DNA from: Acidobacteriota bacterium
GTDB taxonomy: Bacteria > Acidobacteriota > Terriglobia > Terriglobales > Acidobacteriaceae
Length of the DNA stretch: 35,006 bases
Reading direction: 5' to 3'
NCBI GenBank assembly: GCA_021799405.1
Contig: JAJZAL010000022.1
Coordinates: forward strand, 1-35,006
The first letter of the stretch is position 1; each line of letters begins with the position of its first letter. A program made the translations under genes and the position numbers. The notes beneath the pieces are model-generated. The model was given only the letters and a program-made list of their open reading frames with translations. It had not been told where the DNA came from and ran no database searches. Shown here in pieces: positions 16,162 to 24,233 of this stretch.

Positions 16162-16893
16162 TTATTGCGTCATACCTGTACCGGGGTCGCCAGCCAGCGA
16201 TTCGGCGAATCGATAGCCGACATAGGCATCTGTTAGCAAGTACTTCGGATTCGAAGGATCCTCCTCGATCTTCTTCCGCAGTTGACGGACGAAGGTGCGC
16301 AGATAGTCGATCTCCTGCCGGTAGTCGGCTCCCCACACCGTGGTGAGCAATTTGCCGTGCGTTACAGCGCGGCCTGCATTCGTCATCAGGTAATAGAGGA
16401 TGTCGTATTCCTTGGGTGTGAGGTGAACCGGCTGCCCTGACTTATAGACCAGCCTGCGTTCCGGTAGCAGGCGAATGTCGCCGACTTCAAGCGGCGCGTT
16501 GTCCGGGCGATCGGGAGCCTTCGATCGCCGAATTGCAGTGCGAATGCGCGCCACGCACTCACGCATACTGAAGGGTTTGGTGATGTAGTCATCGGCGCCA
16601 CGTTCCAGCGCGTCGACCTTGTCGTGTTCTTCACTGCGGACAGTGAGAATCAGGATTGGCAGGCGGGGATAGGCCGCACGAAGTCGTTCCAAGGTTTTTA
16701 TGCCGCCAATTCCTGGCATGTTGAGGTCCAAGAGCACCACGTCAAAGGATTGCGAACGCGCTAAGTGCAGTGCTTCCTCGCCGCGCGAGGCTTCCACAGT
16801 ATCAAACCCAAGCTCCTGCAGTGTGGTTCGTAATGCACGCCGTATGGCGGCTTCGTCATCCACCAACAGAATGCGTACTGTATTTTCGGTCAT
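16162..16893 (-). CDS. OmpR/KdpE-family response regulator
   Basis: A 243-residue transcriptional regulator. The receiver domain (about 7-120) shows LLVDDE, phospho-acceptor Asp56 in VVLLDLNMPG, the Thr/Ser switch in ILILTVRSE and Lys in DDYITKPF. The C-terminal winged helix (about 140-235) includes LTPKEYDILYYLMTNAGRAV and IDYLRTFVRQLRKKIE, closest in pattern to KdpE. The true start is ATG 16893, which overlaps the kinase stop (ATGA); a longer frame would run into the kinase gene. It is the partner of the kinase at 16890-18023. No kdpFABC genes are in the window, so control of the neighbouring glutamine synthetase, Amt or antiporter genes is as plausible as potassium control. Confidence 0.95.
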   Translation of the reverse strand: MTENTVRILLVDDEAAIRRALRTTLQELGFDTVEASRGEEALHLARSQSFDVVLLDLNMPGIGGIKTLERLRAAYPRLPILILTVRSEEHDKVDALERGADDYITKPFSMRECVARIRTAIRRSKAPDRPDNAPLEVGDIRLLPERRLVYKSGQPVHLTPKEYDILYYLMTNAGRAVTHGKLLTTVWGADYRQEIDYLRTFVRQLRKKIEEDPSNPKYLLTDAYVGYRFAESLAGDPGTGMTQ

Positions 16894-18023
16894 GAAGTGC
16901 ACAACTCCTCGGTCTCCGCAGGCACGGAGGCATAAAAGGTGGTTCCGCGTTCGGCGTCGCTGGTCACCCAAACATCGCCACCATGTGCCTGTGCGGCGTG
17001 ACGCGCAATCGAAAGCCCGACACCTGTACCCGACGCCCGCATCGAGGTGCCGGAAGCGCGGAAGTAGCGCTCAAAGATATGTTCCTGTTCCTCGGCTGGA
17101 ATGGCAGGTCCGAAATTGTGCACCGAAAACAGCAGGGCGCCGGCACGCCGTAAGGCACTGATCGTAACGACCGTTCCTGCCTGTCCATACTTCCCTGCAT
17201 TGTCGACAAACTGAGTCAGCATGGCCCTCAGCAAGCTGCGGTCACCGCACAACACGAGGTCTTCCGGGGTGACAGAGATGCTGACGCGCATACCCGTCAG
17301 TTGCTCACGCGCTTCTGCGATTGCCTCTTCAATGAGAGCGAGCGCAGAGATGCGCTCTGCATGAAGCGCAAGATCATGGGCTTCCAGCCGCGATGTCTGC
17401 AGAAGTTGAGTCGTGAGCTGGTCGAGCAGCTGTGTCTGTTCGTCGATCAGGGCAAGCAGGGAGCTCTGTGCAGGAGTGAAATTGCCCGTTTCCGCCAGTC
17501 CGGAACTGGCGGCGCGAATCGCGGTGAGAGGCGTCTTGTAGGCGTGGGCCAGATGATCGAGAACCGTGGTACGCAATTGCTCGGCCCGGCGGGCGCTTTC
17601 GATGCGGGTTTCATTTGCGAAGGAGTGGTATCGGTCGAAAGTAATCGCCACCAGCGCGGCCACGGCGTCTGCCGTGGAAGAGCTGGCTTCGCCCCGCAGC
17701 AGCAATGAACCAATGGGCAATCCACCGATTCGCAATACGCGCTGCCGTTGTCCGGTAACCGGCTCATCGCGCATGGTCTCAAATACATAGACATTGCGGA
17801 TTTGATTCTCGACGGCCGGCCACCAGGTTCCCGCCTGGTAAGTTTCGTCAAGGTCCGCGTCGAAAATAGCCACTGCCTCGAGTCGCAGAGCCACCCTAAT
17901 TCGTTCAGCAAGCTGCGCTCCCGGTTTGCGATGCAAATCGAGCTGCGTAGTGCTGGCGATCAGATGGCTCAGCGCGGTCAGTTCATGGGAGTCGGGTGGA
18001 AAATAATTCACCACGTTCCTCAC
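16890..18023 (-). CDS. KdpD-like sensor histidine kinase lacking the KdpD sensory half
   Basis: The 377-residue kinase has a GAF-like domain (about 30-145), HisKA with the phospho-acceptor in DHLAHAYKTPLTAI (about 160-170), and HATPase (N-box FVDNAGKYG, G1 region VHNFGPAIP, F-box IFERYFR, G2 SGTGVGLSIARH). It matches the C-terminal half of KdpD but has no N-terminal KdpD/Usp domain and no four-helix DUF4118 membrane domain, so it should be cytosolic. The GTG at 18023 is the longest start; a GTG four codons later (18011) has GAGG six bases upstream and may be the real one. Its stop overlaps the KdpE-like gene by four bases. It is transcribed divergently from the PP2C gene. Confidence 0.93.
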   Translation of the reverse strand: MRNVVNYFPPDSHELTALSHLIASTTQLDLHRKPGAQLAERIRVALRLEAVAIFDADLDETYQAGTWWPAVENQIRNVYVFETMRDEPVTGQRQRVLRIGGLPIGSLLLRGEASSSTADAVAALVAITFDRYHSFANETRIESARRAEQLRTTVLDHLAHAYKTPLTAIRAASSGLAETGNFTPAQSSLLALIDEQTQLLDQLTTQLLQTSRLEAHDLALHAERISALALIEEAIAEAREQLTGMRVSISVTPEDLVLCGDRSLLRAMLTQFVDNAGKYGQAGTVVTISALRRAGALLFSVHNFGPAIPAEEQEHIFERYFRASGTSMRASGTGVGLSIARHAAQAHGGDVWVTSDAERGTTFYASVPAETEELCTS

Positions 18024-18384
18024 TGGGAGAATTCTGGCGCTGCTCGTATGCCATCCTATATTGCCTTCATCCGTTCATTCTGGACTGCCGAAACGTCCGG
18101 CTGACCGTGTGTGCTGAAAATGACTCTGTATCTCTACAGGATTTCGGGCAACGGTGCCCAGTAATGCTTGGCCCGGTGGTACCACATCCTTTCCAAAGGA
18201 TGCACAAGGATTTCTCAAATCACAAGGGATTTTTACTTCAGTATAAAAGGGCCTGTTGCGGCGGAAATCCCGGCGCCCTTAGGTATTCCTCATGGGTCGA
18301 TTGCATTGATAGGAATAGCGTACGTTCACCGGAAGCCGAGGCGTCGCAAGACTTACCGGTGCTGATGAGCGAGGACACTGGATC
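18024..18384. other. Divergent intergenic region with iterated AAGGAT motifs
   Basis: A 361-base promoter region between the kinase (minus) and PP2C (plus). The motif AAGGAT occurs at 18196-18201 and 18206-18211, then as AAGGGAT at 18224-18230; the heptamer CACAAGG repeats at 18203 and 18221, 18 bases apart. A TATAAA at 18242-18247 directly after could be a -10 box for the PP2C transcript, and AAGGGC/GCCCTT (from about 18247 to 18283) can pair downstream. Direct repeats suit an OmpR/KdpE-type regulator, suggesting autoregulation. None of this is demonstrated. Confidence 0.35.
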
Positions 18385-19191
18385 GTGCTGGACATCACAT
18401 ACGGCGAGGCGACCGATGCAGGTCTGCGTCCCCGGAACGAGGACGCTACCTGTTCATTTGTTCCCCGCTCGCGCCGGGAGATACAGACACGCGGATGGCT
18501 GTTTGCATTGGCAGACGGTGTGGGCGGGCTGAACGCCGGCGGAGTAGCGTCCTCAAAAGCGGTGCAAGTGATTGCTGAGGGTTTTGCGGTCGCTGAAGAG
18601 CATACTTCGCTTTCGACTCTTCTGCCGCGTCTTATTCAGCATGCCAACGCCATAGTTTACGACGATACGCTGAACCCACAATGGCGCCATCAGCGCATGG
18701 CTACGACCGTGGTCGCTTGTGCACTGCGCTACGACCAGGCAACCATCGCGCATGTGGGCGACTCGCGGTGCTACCTGGTTCGCGACAGACATGCCGAGCT
18801 ATTGACGCAGGATCACAGCTGGGTTGAAGAACAGCGGCGGCAAGGGCTGATTTCAGAGGTGGAGGCTGAAGCTTCTGAGTCGCGCCACATCCTCACGCGC
18901 ACACTCGGCGTGGAGCGTTTTGTGGCGGCCGACTGCACAACGATTGCACTGCGGCCCCGTGACACACTGATTCTTTGCAGCGACGGTCTGTACGCGAAAC
19001 TCGGCGGCGATGGTATGGCGCGCAGTGTTGCGGGGCACGAGGAGGATGCACCGGCTATCGCGCGAGACCTGGTGTGCGAGGCCATCGCTGCGGACGCCTC
19101 AGACAACGCAACGGCCGTGGTTGTGTGCGTCCGGTCCGTCGAGGCAATGGCTTTGTATCGTGGCCGCCCCTACAGTCGTCCAGGGACGTAG
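18385..19191 (+). CDS. PP2C-family Ser/Thr protein phosphatase
   Basis: A 268-residue metal-dependent phosphatase with no membrane segment. The family motifs run in order: DAGLRPRNED (residues 11-20), LADGVGG with metal ligand Asp44, ATTVVACAL, AHVGDSRCYL, LTQDHSW, HILTRTLG, LILCSDGLY and the final metal Asp in DNATAVVV. This is the compact bacterial PrpC/Stp type that reverses phosphorylation by Hanks kinases. The GTG at 18385 has GAGG ten bases upstream. The only such kinase in the window is encoded at 13429, with glutamine synthetase and a two-component pair between, so they may form a kinase/phosphatase pair acting on nitrogen-assimilation proteins. Confidence 0.95.
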   Translation: MLDITYGEATDAGLRPRNEDATCSFVPRSRREIQTRGWLFALADGVGGLNAGGVASSKAVQVIAEGFAVAEEHTSLSTLLPRLIQHANAIVYDDTLNPQWRHQRMATTVVACALRYDQATIAHVGDSRCYLVRDRHAELLTQDHSWVEEQRRQGLISEVEAEASESRHILTRTLGVERFVAADCTTIALRPRDTLILCSDGLYAKLGGDGMARSVAGHEEDAPAIARDLVCEAIAADASDNATAVVVCVRSVEAMALYRGRPYSRPGT

Positions 19192-19379
19192 AGTGCTAGC
19201 CGGTTTGCATTCAGTCACTTCCCTTTTGCCGGCAAACAGGCTGAAATTGAGGCAAGGCTTTGCCTTCATGGCTTAGAATTGGAAGTCAATTTGCAGGTCA
19301 GGATGTTTCGCCGGCCCAGGAAGAGTGAGAACGAGGCGAGATCCGGTTGAGCCTGGAGTGAAAGGGATCGTTCACAAGC

Positions 19380-20468
19380 ATGACAAGAAACAAGCGGAAT
19401 GGCCGCGAACCGGAGCAACCGGTTACGCTCAAATCCCTGGCTGAATACCTTGATCTGAACCCGGCAACGATTTCGGTGGTGCTCAATGATGTTCCCGGCC
19501 GGTCGATTCCCGAGCCGACGCGCGAGCGTATTCGCGAGGCGGCGCGGAAGTTCAAATACCAGCCCAGCTTTGTAGCCCGGTCGCTGCGGAACCGCCGCAC
19601 GCAGACCATCGGGATTCTCGTGCCGGTGCTCTCCGACGGCTATCACACTGAGGTGATGACCGGAATCGGGGACTACCTGCTTGAGAACGACTACTTCTAT
19701 TTCATCGCTCACCATCGGCACCGCACTGATCTCATTGAGCAATACCCCCGCATGTTCCTGGGGCGCGGGGCCGAGGGAATTATCGCGATCGATACCCATC
19801 TGGAACACGACCTTCCCGTTCCCGCAGTTGCCGTGGCCGGCCACAAAACCATGCCGGGTATTACCAACGTGGTGCTGGACCACCACCGCGCGGCGGAACT
19901 GGCGCTCAAGCACCTGTATCAGCTTGGCCATCGCGAGATTGCCTTTATGCGGGGCCAGCCATACAGCTCTGACTCGGAGATTCGCTGGACGAGCACCGTG
20001 GCGAGCGCGGCTAAGCTTGGCCTTCATGTAAGTCCTGAACTGACGATTCACCTGGAGCGCGACATCAGTTCGCCGGAATTGGGCTACCCGCCGGTACGCA
20101 GGCTGTTGCAAAGAGGGCGACATTTCACGGCGATCTTTTGTTTCAACGATATGGCGGCCATCGGCGCGATGCGCGCCATTCGGGAGGCCGGACTGCGCAT
20201 TCCCGAAGATGTTTCCGTTGTTGGCTTTGACGATATTGAGCATGCCGCCTTTCAGACGCCGAGCCTGACCACCGTGAGGCAGCCGTTGCACCATATGGGC
20301 AAGCTGGCTGCAGAAACACTGCTCAGCCAGATCCACTCCTCGATGACGCCACGTCCTGAGATTGCCGTGAAGCCTCAGCTCATGGTGCGCGAGTCCAGCG
20401 GGCCCAGCCCCGATGTTTCACGGTATGCGTCGAAGCAGAGAGCCAGGTCAACCCGGGCTGTTGTTTAA
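19380..20468 (+). CDS. LacI-family transcriptional regulator
   Basis: A 362-residue sugar-responsive repressor type. The N-terminal helix-turn-helix (about 15-60) reads [23 protein letters not shown] with a hinge near [13 protein letters not shown] type 1 periplasmic-binding-protein-like effector domain (about 75-340) has the family signatures [60 protein letters not shown] and [12 protein letters not shown]. The ligand is probably a sugar. The Ser/Arg-rich C-terminal tail is unremarkable. The adjacent MFS permease begins within 8 bases of its stop, so the two are probably one unit, with the regulator responding to the permease's substrate. Confidence 0.95.
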   Translation: MTRNKRNGREPEQPVTLKSLAEYLDLNPATISVVLNDVPGRSIPEPTRERIREAARKFKYQPSFVARSLRNRRTQTIGILVPVLSDGYHTEVMTGIGDYLLENDYFYFIAHHRHRTDLIEQYPRMFLGRGAEGIIAIDTHLEHDLPVPAVAVAGHKTMPGITNVVLDHHRAAELALKHLYQLGHREIAFMRGQPYSSDSEIRWTSTVASAAKLGLHVSPELTIHLERDISSPELGYPPVRRLLQRGRHFTAIFCFNDMAAIGAMRAIREAGLRIPEDVSVVGFDDIEHAAFQTPSLTTVRQPLHHMGKLAAETLLSQIHSSMTPRPEIAVKPQLMVRESSGPSPDVSRYASKQRARSTRAVV

Positions 20469-20475
20469 TTTCAGG

Positions 20476-21633
20476 GTGGCATCTCTTCTGAAATACCGTC
20501 CGCGGCTTCCCATTTTCCTGCTCTACCTGGGCTTTCTGAGTACCGGGGCCATGACCGTACTGCTGGGTGCAGTGCTACCGCGGATTGCAGCCGAGTTCCA
20601 TCTGACCGACAGCCAGTCGGGAACCCTCCTTCTGACCCTGTTTGCAGGGAGTTCGTCTGGTGCACTATTTGTCCGGCGCCGTTTTCCCCGCACCCTGGCG
20701 ATTGGTTATTTGCTGATTCCCGTGGCCGGAGCCATGCTTGTGGCTGCTCCGCGTCAGATGGGGATCGCCGCCATTGCGATCTACGGCGTTGGACTGGGAA
20801 TGGCCATGACCTCGACCAGCCTGCTGGTGGGACGGATGTATCCCGAGCGGCGCGGAGCGGCACTCTCGTTTCTGAATTTCTGCTGGAGCATCGGTTCCAC
20901 CCTATGCCCGTTGGCACTGGCCAAGATCCACGGCCATGTGACGGCAGCGGGGCTCGGCATCGCCGTGGCGTTGATTTCGGGACCATTCGCCGTGCTGCCG
21001 CTTCTGGAGCGATTCGAGGCTCCGCCCCAGGTGCGGGGGAGGATGCGGGTGCTTGATACGGCGATCTCCACGGTCGTCATTTTCGCGATTGCGGGATTTC
21101 TGTATGTTGGCATCGAGACCGATGTTGGAAATTGGATGACTACCTTTGGATTACGGGCAGTGGACTGGAGCTTTACGAGCAGCAGCCTTGCCACTGCGTG
21201 TTTCTGGGGAGCGCTGCTGGCGGGGCGTGGGGTGGCGCCGGTCCTTCTCAACCACATGACAGATGCGCGCTTGTTTCGGCTGTCGGTATTTTCCCTGGTT
21301 GCGGGCGTGGTGATGCTGGTGTGGGCACACTCGCCGTGGCTGCTGCTCGCAGGCGCCGTTTGGACGGGCTTTTCACTCGGCCCGATTTACCCACTGGTGC
21401 TGGCATTGTTCATGGAGCGCGCCGGCGAATCGAAGCATACCGGCTGGGTTTTTACGGTTTCGGGCTTTGGCGGGGCCATCCTGCCATGGATCACGGGTAT
21501 CGTTTCGAGCTCGGCCCATTCCCTACGCCTGGGGTTGATGGTGCCGGCTGCGGGAGCCGTTCTGCTGGTGGTTCTGACGCTGGGTTTCGGGCTGTCCTCA
21601 GTGCCGGAATCGACCCAGGTCGTGGCCGAGTAG
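20476..21633 (+). CDS. MFS sugar permease (FucP-like)
   Basis: A membrane protein of about 385 residues with 12 hydrophobic segments and the short inter-helix basic loops of the major facilitator superfamily. The N-terminal helix LPIFLLYLGFLSTGAMTVLLGAVLP and the later GRMYPERRGAALSFLNFCWSIGS and FSLGPIYPLVLALFMER segments resemble the fucose/glucose-type subgroup. The start is uncertain: GTG 20476 gives a compact N-terminus just after the LacI stop; TTG 20461 and ATG 20413 lie inside the regulator gene and have no good ribosome sites. The substrate is likely a monosaccharide, inferred from the coupled LacI gene. Confidence 0.88.
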   Translation: MASLLKYRPRLPIFLLYLGFLSTGAMTVLLGAVLPRIAAEFHLTDSQSGTLLLTLFAGSSSGALFVRRRFPRTLAIGYLLIPVAGAMLVAAPRQMGIAAIAIYGVGLGMAMTSTSLLVGRMYPERRGAALSFLNFCWSIGSTLCPLALAKIHGHVTAAGLGIAVALISGPFAVLPLLERFEAPPQVRGRMRVLDTAISTVVIFAIAGFLYVGIETDVGNWMTTFGLRAVDWSFTSSSLATACFWGALLAGRGVAPVLLNHMTDARLFRLSVFSLVAGVVMLVWAHSPWLLLAGAVWTGFSLGPIYPLVLALFMERAGESKHTGWVFTVSGFGGAILPWITGIVSSSAHSLRLGLMVPAAGAVLLVVLTLGFGLSSVPESTQVVAE

Positions 21634-21643
21634 GCGCAGATCT

Positions 21644-21895
21644 CTATAACCTCTCAGGACAGGGTCCAAAGCGGGTCAGCAGTTCATTGATCTGCGAGGG
21701 AACTTTGTTGTCCCACGTGGGTTCGGCATGCCTGCGCACACCGACGCTGGTTTCAGTCTCGGAATACACCCAGCTTGCCACCCGGTCCTCTGGTTCTGCG
21801 GCCCAGTCGTTGCCTCTGCCATGGACGCGTGTTGCCCCGCGTTCCCATCCACGCGGCGTAAGGTGCCATTCTGTCCATTCTTTTCTTACTGCCAT
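21644..21895 (-). CDS. Small conserved protein, WTEWHLTP type
   Basis: An 83-residue hydrophilic protein with no signal peptide or membrane segment. It starts VRKEWTEWHLTPRGWERG, a pattern I recall from short conserved hypothetical proteins that begin with a Trp-rich EWHLTPDGW motif and continue with a DRV...YSE segment, as here (EDRVASWVYSETE). It lies 23 bases after the MBL hydrolase on the same strand, which supports expression. No obvious ribosome site. Function unknown. Confidence 0.55.
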   Translation of the reverse strand: MAVRKEWTEWHLTPRGWERGATRVHGRGNDWAAEPEDRVASWVYSETETSVGVRRHAEPTWDNKVPSQINELLTRFGPCPERL

Positions 21896-21918
21896 AAGAC
21901 AAGTTTATGGGATTGAGG

Positions 21919-22551
21919 CTATCTGGCCACCAGGAACGGGTTGGTCTTCCGCTCGTGGCCGAGAGTGGTTTCCGGGCCGTGGCCTGGGATGACACGCAGG
22001 TCGTCTGGCAGCACCAGGAGGCGATCATGAATGGAACGCAAAATTTGGCGCCCGTCGCCACCCGGCAGGTCTGTGCGGCCGATGGAGCCCGCGAAGAGCG
22101 TGTCTCCGGCCAGCAGCAGGTGGTCCGGGGCGAAGTAAAGGCAAATACTGCCCGGCGTATGGCCGGGAGTGTGAATGACTTCGGCGGGATGTCCAGAGAT
22201 TCCGAGCGTCATGCCGTGCTCGGCGCTCTCATCCGGAGGCGCCACCTCAGGCGTGGTGATCCCCAGCCATCCGGCCTGTACGTCCATCAGGCGGAGTAGC
22301 GGTAAGTCATTCTGGTTGAGCAGGATGGGTGCGCCGGTCGCGCGCTTGAGCTGGAGTGCTCCACCAACATGATCGATGTGCGCATGGGTTACGACGATCT
22401 GCTTGAGGGTAAGGCGGTGGGCAGCAAGCCGCGAGAGGATTTCCGGCACATTATCGCCGGGGTCAATGACCATGGCTTCGCCGGTTGTTTCGTCGCCAAG
22501 CAGCGTGCAGTTGCATTGCAGCATGCCGACGGGAAAGGTTTCGAGGACCAT
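21919..22551 (-). CDS. MBL-fold hydrolase (glyoxalase II-like)
   Basis: A metallo-beta-lactamase fold enzyme of about 210 residues. The metal ligands appear in order: THAHIDHVGG, then the second-site His in IHTPGHTPGS, the bridging Asp in LLAGDTLF and the last His in IPGHGPET. The arrangement and start (LETFPVGMLQCNCTLLGDE) match the small hydroxyacylglutathione-hydrolase/GloB-like group, which cleaves thioesters or related substrates; the true substrate is not readable. The ATG at 22551 is preferred over GTG 22581 because AGAGGA precedes it. The small WTEWHLTP protein follows 23 bases downstream. Confidence 0.92.
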   Translation of the reverse strand: MVLETFPVGMLQCNCTLLGDETTGEAMVIDPGDNVPEILSRLAAHRLTLKQIVVTHAHIDHVGGALQLKRATGAPILLNQNDLPLLRLMDVQAGWLGITTPEVAPPDESAEHGMTLGISGHPAEVIHTPGHTPGSICLYFAPDHLLLAGDTLFAGSIGRTDLPGGDGRQILRSIHDRLLVLPDDLRVIPGHGPETTLGHERKTNPFLVAR

Positions 22552-22906
22552 ACAAATATTTTCCTCTGTTTCGGCTTTCACTGCTGGGATGATGGATCAC
22601 TTTAGAGAAGCATCGGTACGGATGCCGAACGACGACCGGCTGTACTTCAAAAAAAATTGGGGTTAGCACCGCCTGGTGACAGCTGTTTTTCTTGTGCCTC
22701 TATTTTCAGAATAACAATTTGACTCGGAATTACCGGCAACAAAGTCCGCGTCTAGCAATTTTTGAGCCACAATTTTCGCTTTGTGTCGCGATGTATATTC
22801 GATAATTTCACAAACTACGTATTTTCAGATGGTTATCGAGGTGGTTTAAATGTCACACTTTACCGGAATCAAGTTGCGCAACAGTACTTGAGAAAGGGAG
22901 ATCTAA
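22552..22906. other. AT-richer gap upstream of the MBL hydrolase
   Basis: About 355 bases with visibly lower GC than the flanks. On the minus strand it lies between the aminotransferase stop and the MBL start. A T8 run on the minus strand (A8 near 22650) follows a weak CACC/GGTG hairpin, a poor candidate terminator for the aminotransferase. The plus strand carries a 13-codon frame at 22850-22891, listed separately. No convincing promoter pair was found. Confidence 0.4.
22850..22891 (+). other. Possible 13-codon peptide frame with a ribosome site
   Basis: ATG at 22850 encodes MSHFTGIKLRNST then TGA, with GAGG eight bases upstream at 22838-22841. No plus-strand gene follows for it to lead; the next 1.2 kb is antisense to the aminotransferase. 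It may be a chance frame, or a leader for an antisense transcript. Confidence 0.15.
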
Positions 22907-24079
22907 TCATCTGAAAAATCGGGAGATAGATTCAATTCCGCGGGAAAAGCACCGTTGGGGCGAGAGGAGGCTGACGACGAGCCATCCAGTGTCAGGAAAC
23001 GCGAAGAAATGGCCGGGATGGACGGCGACATCGTGTTCACGAATGAGCAGTGCGGCCAGTTCCTCGTCGTCCATGAGAGCCGGGACCCGGAGGATGGCGT
23101 ACCAGCCTGCCTCAACCTCGAGACGGCTGATGAGAGTGCGTTTGGCCAGCAGCTGGTCCAGCGTGGCGAGATTTGCGCGGCAGCGCGAACGGATCTGCTC
23201 CTGAATCAGATTGCGCCCAGCGAGCCAGGACGGAAGGGCGTGCTGGATGGGGGCGTTCATGGAGAGATAGGTGTCGGCGATGACCTCCAGACGGTCGAGA
23301 GCAGACTTCACTTCCCTGTCCGGCCCGAAGGCAGCGATCCAGGAGGCTTTCATTTGCGGCAGTCCGCAGATCTTGCTGAGGCCGCTCAGGACAAAGGTCA
23401 GGGTCGGATGATCGCCAGCGGCAAAGCTTTGCGGCTTTTGGCCGTCCAGGGGAAAGTCGAGGAAGACCTCGTCGACGATGAGGGCAAGGCCGTGCTCGGC
23501 GCAGATCTCTTCGAGCTGCGCCCGCTCAACAGCCGAGGTGAAATGCCCCGTCGGGTTGTTGGGATGGACGAGCGCAATGGCGCGGGTGCGGGGCGTGATC
23601 TGCTGCCGGAGCCCTGCCAAGTCGATGTGCCAGCCATGGTCGTAAAAGAGCTGGTAAGGGACAAGGCGGACGTCGCATATCTGAGCAAGGAAGTCGAAAA
23701 GGGGGTAGCTGGGCTGGGCGATGAGAACTTCGTCGTCGGGATTGCAGAGGAGGCGGAAGAGGGAGCTGTAGGCTTCACTGGTGCTGGTGGTGAGGAAGAG
23801 ATGCTCAGGCGGGAGCGACGCGGAGTGAGTGGCGTAGTAGTCACAAACAGCCTCACGGGCATGAAGCATGCCGCGTGGATCGGGCTCGTAATAGAAGACA
23901 GCAGGGACCGATAACGCCGCCACAATTGCTTGTTCGTTGTACTGGAAGCCGCAGATAGTGGGGTTGGAGACTGTAAGGTTGCAGACGGCCTGGCCACTGT
24001 TACCGGCCTCTTCGAGCGCGCGGGCTGTTTCGGACATGGCCAGGTCCCAGTTTGTGCGACGGGCAAAGTTTACGGGCAT
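22907..24079 (-). CDS. PLP-dependent aminotransferase, class I/II
   Basis: A 390-residue fold-type I aminotransferase. Readable signatures are the pyrimidine/phosphate region TTSTSEAYSSLFRLL, the substrate loop HPNNPTGHF, DEVFLDF with the cofactor-ring Asp, the Schiff-base lysine in LSGLSKICGLPQMK, and a C-terminal Arg-containing AVHPGHFFAFP segment. The family transfers amino groups between amino and keto acids; specificity (aspartate, alanine or aromatic) cannot be read. The start at ATG 24079 (MPVNFARRTNWD) gives the usual N-terminus; the longer frame to 24235 adds a Cys/Pro-rich stretch that overlaps the divergent HAD gene and is rejected. Confidence 0.94.
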   Translation of the reverse strand: MPVNFARRTNWDLAMSETARALEEAGNSGQAVCNLTVSNPTICGFQYNEQAIVAALSVPAVFYYEPDPRGMLHAREAVCDYYATHSASLPPEHLFLTTSTSEAYSSLFRLLCNPDDEVLIAQPSYPLFDFLAQICDVRLVPYQLFYDHGWHIDLAGLRQQITPRTRAIALVHPNNPTGHFTSAVERAQLEEICAEHGLALIVDEVFLDFPLDGQKPQSFAAGDHPTLTFVLSGLSKICGLPQMKASWIAAFGPDREVKSALDRLEVIADTYLSMNAPIQHALPSWLAGRNLIQEQIRSRCRANLATLDQLLAKRTLISRLEVEAGWYAILRVPALMDDEELAALLIREHDVAVHPGHFFAFPDTGWLVVSLLSPQRCFSRGIESISRFFR

Positions 24080-24233
24080 GTATTCATTCTGCCCTGTCCT
24101 GCAGCGGATAGGAGAGTTGGTCCTGGGATGGCTTTTGCGGAAGGATTCACAGGGTGCTGGACAAGGAAGGCCGTCATAATAAGGACAGGAAGTGGATTCA
24201 GTTTGCTGGCCTGGCCTGACCGAAGGAGCGTGC

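Noticed and set aside
19266..20336. 356-codon minus-strand frame opposite the LacI gene
   Set aside because: The plus frame has full LacI-family signatures; the reverse frame is an antisense artefact of codon bias.
22955..23914. 319-codon plus-strand frame across the aminotransferase
   Set aside because: Antisense of an intact PLP enzyme; no ribosome site and no motif.
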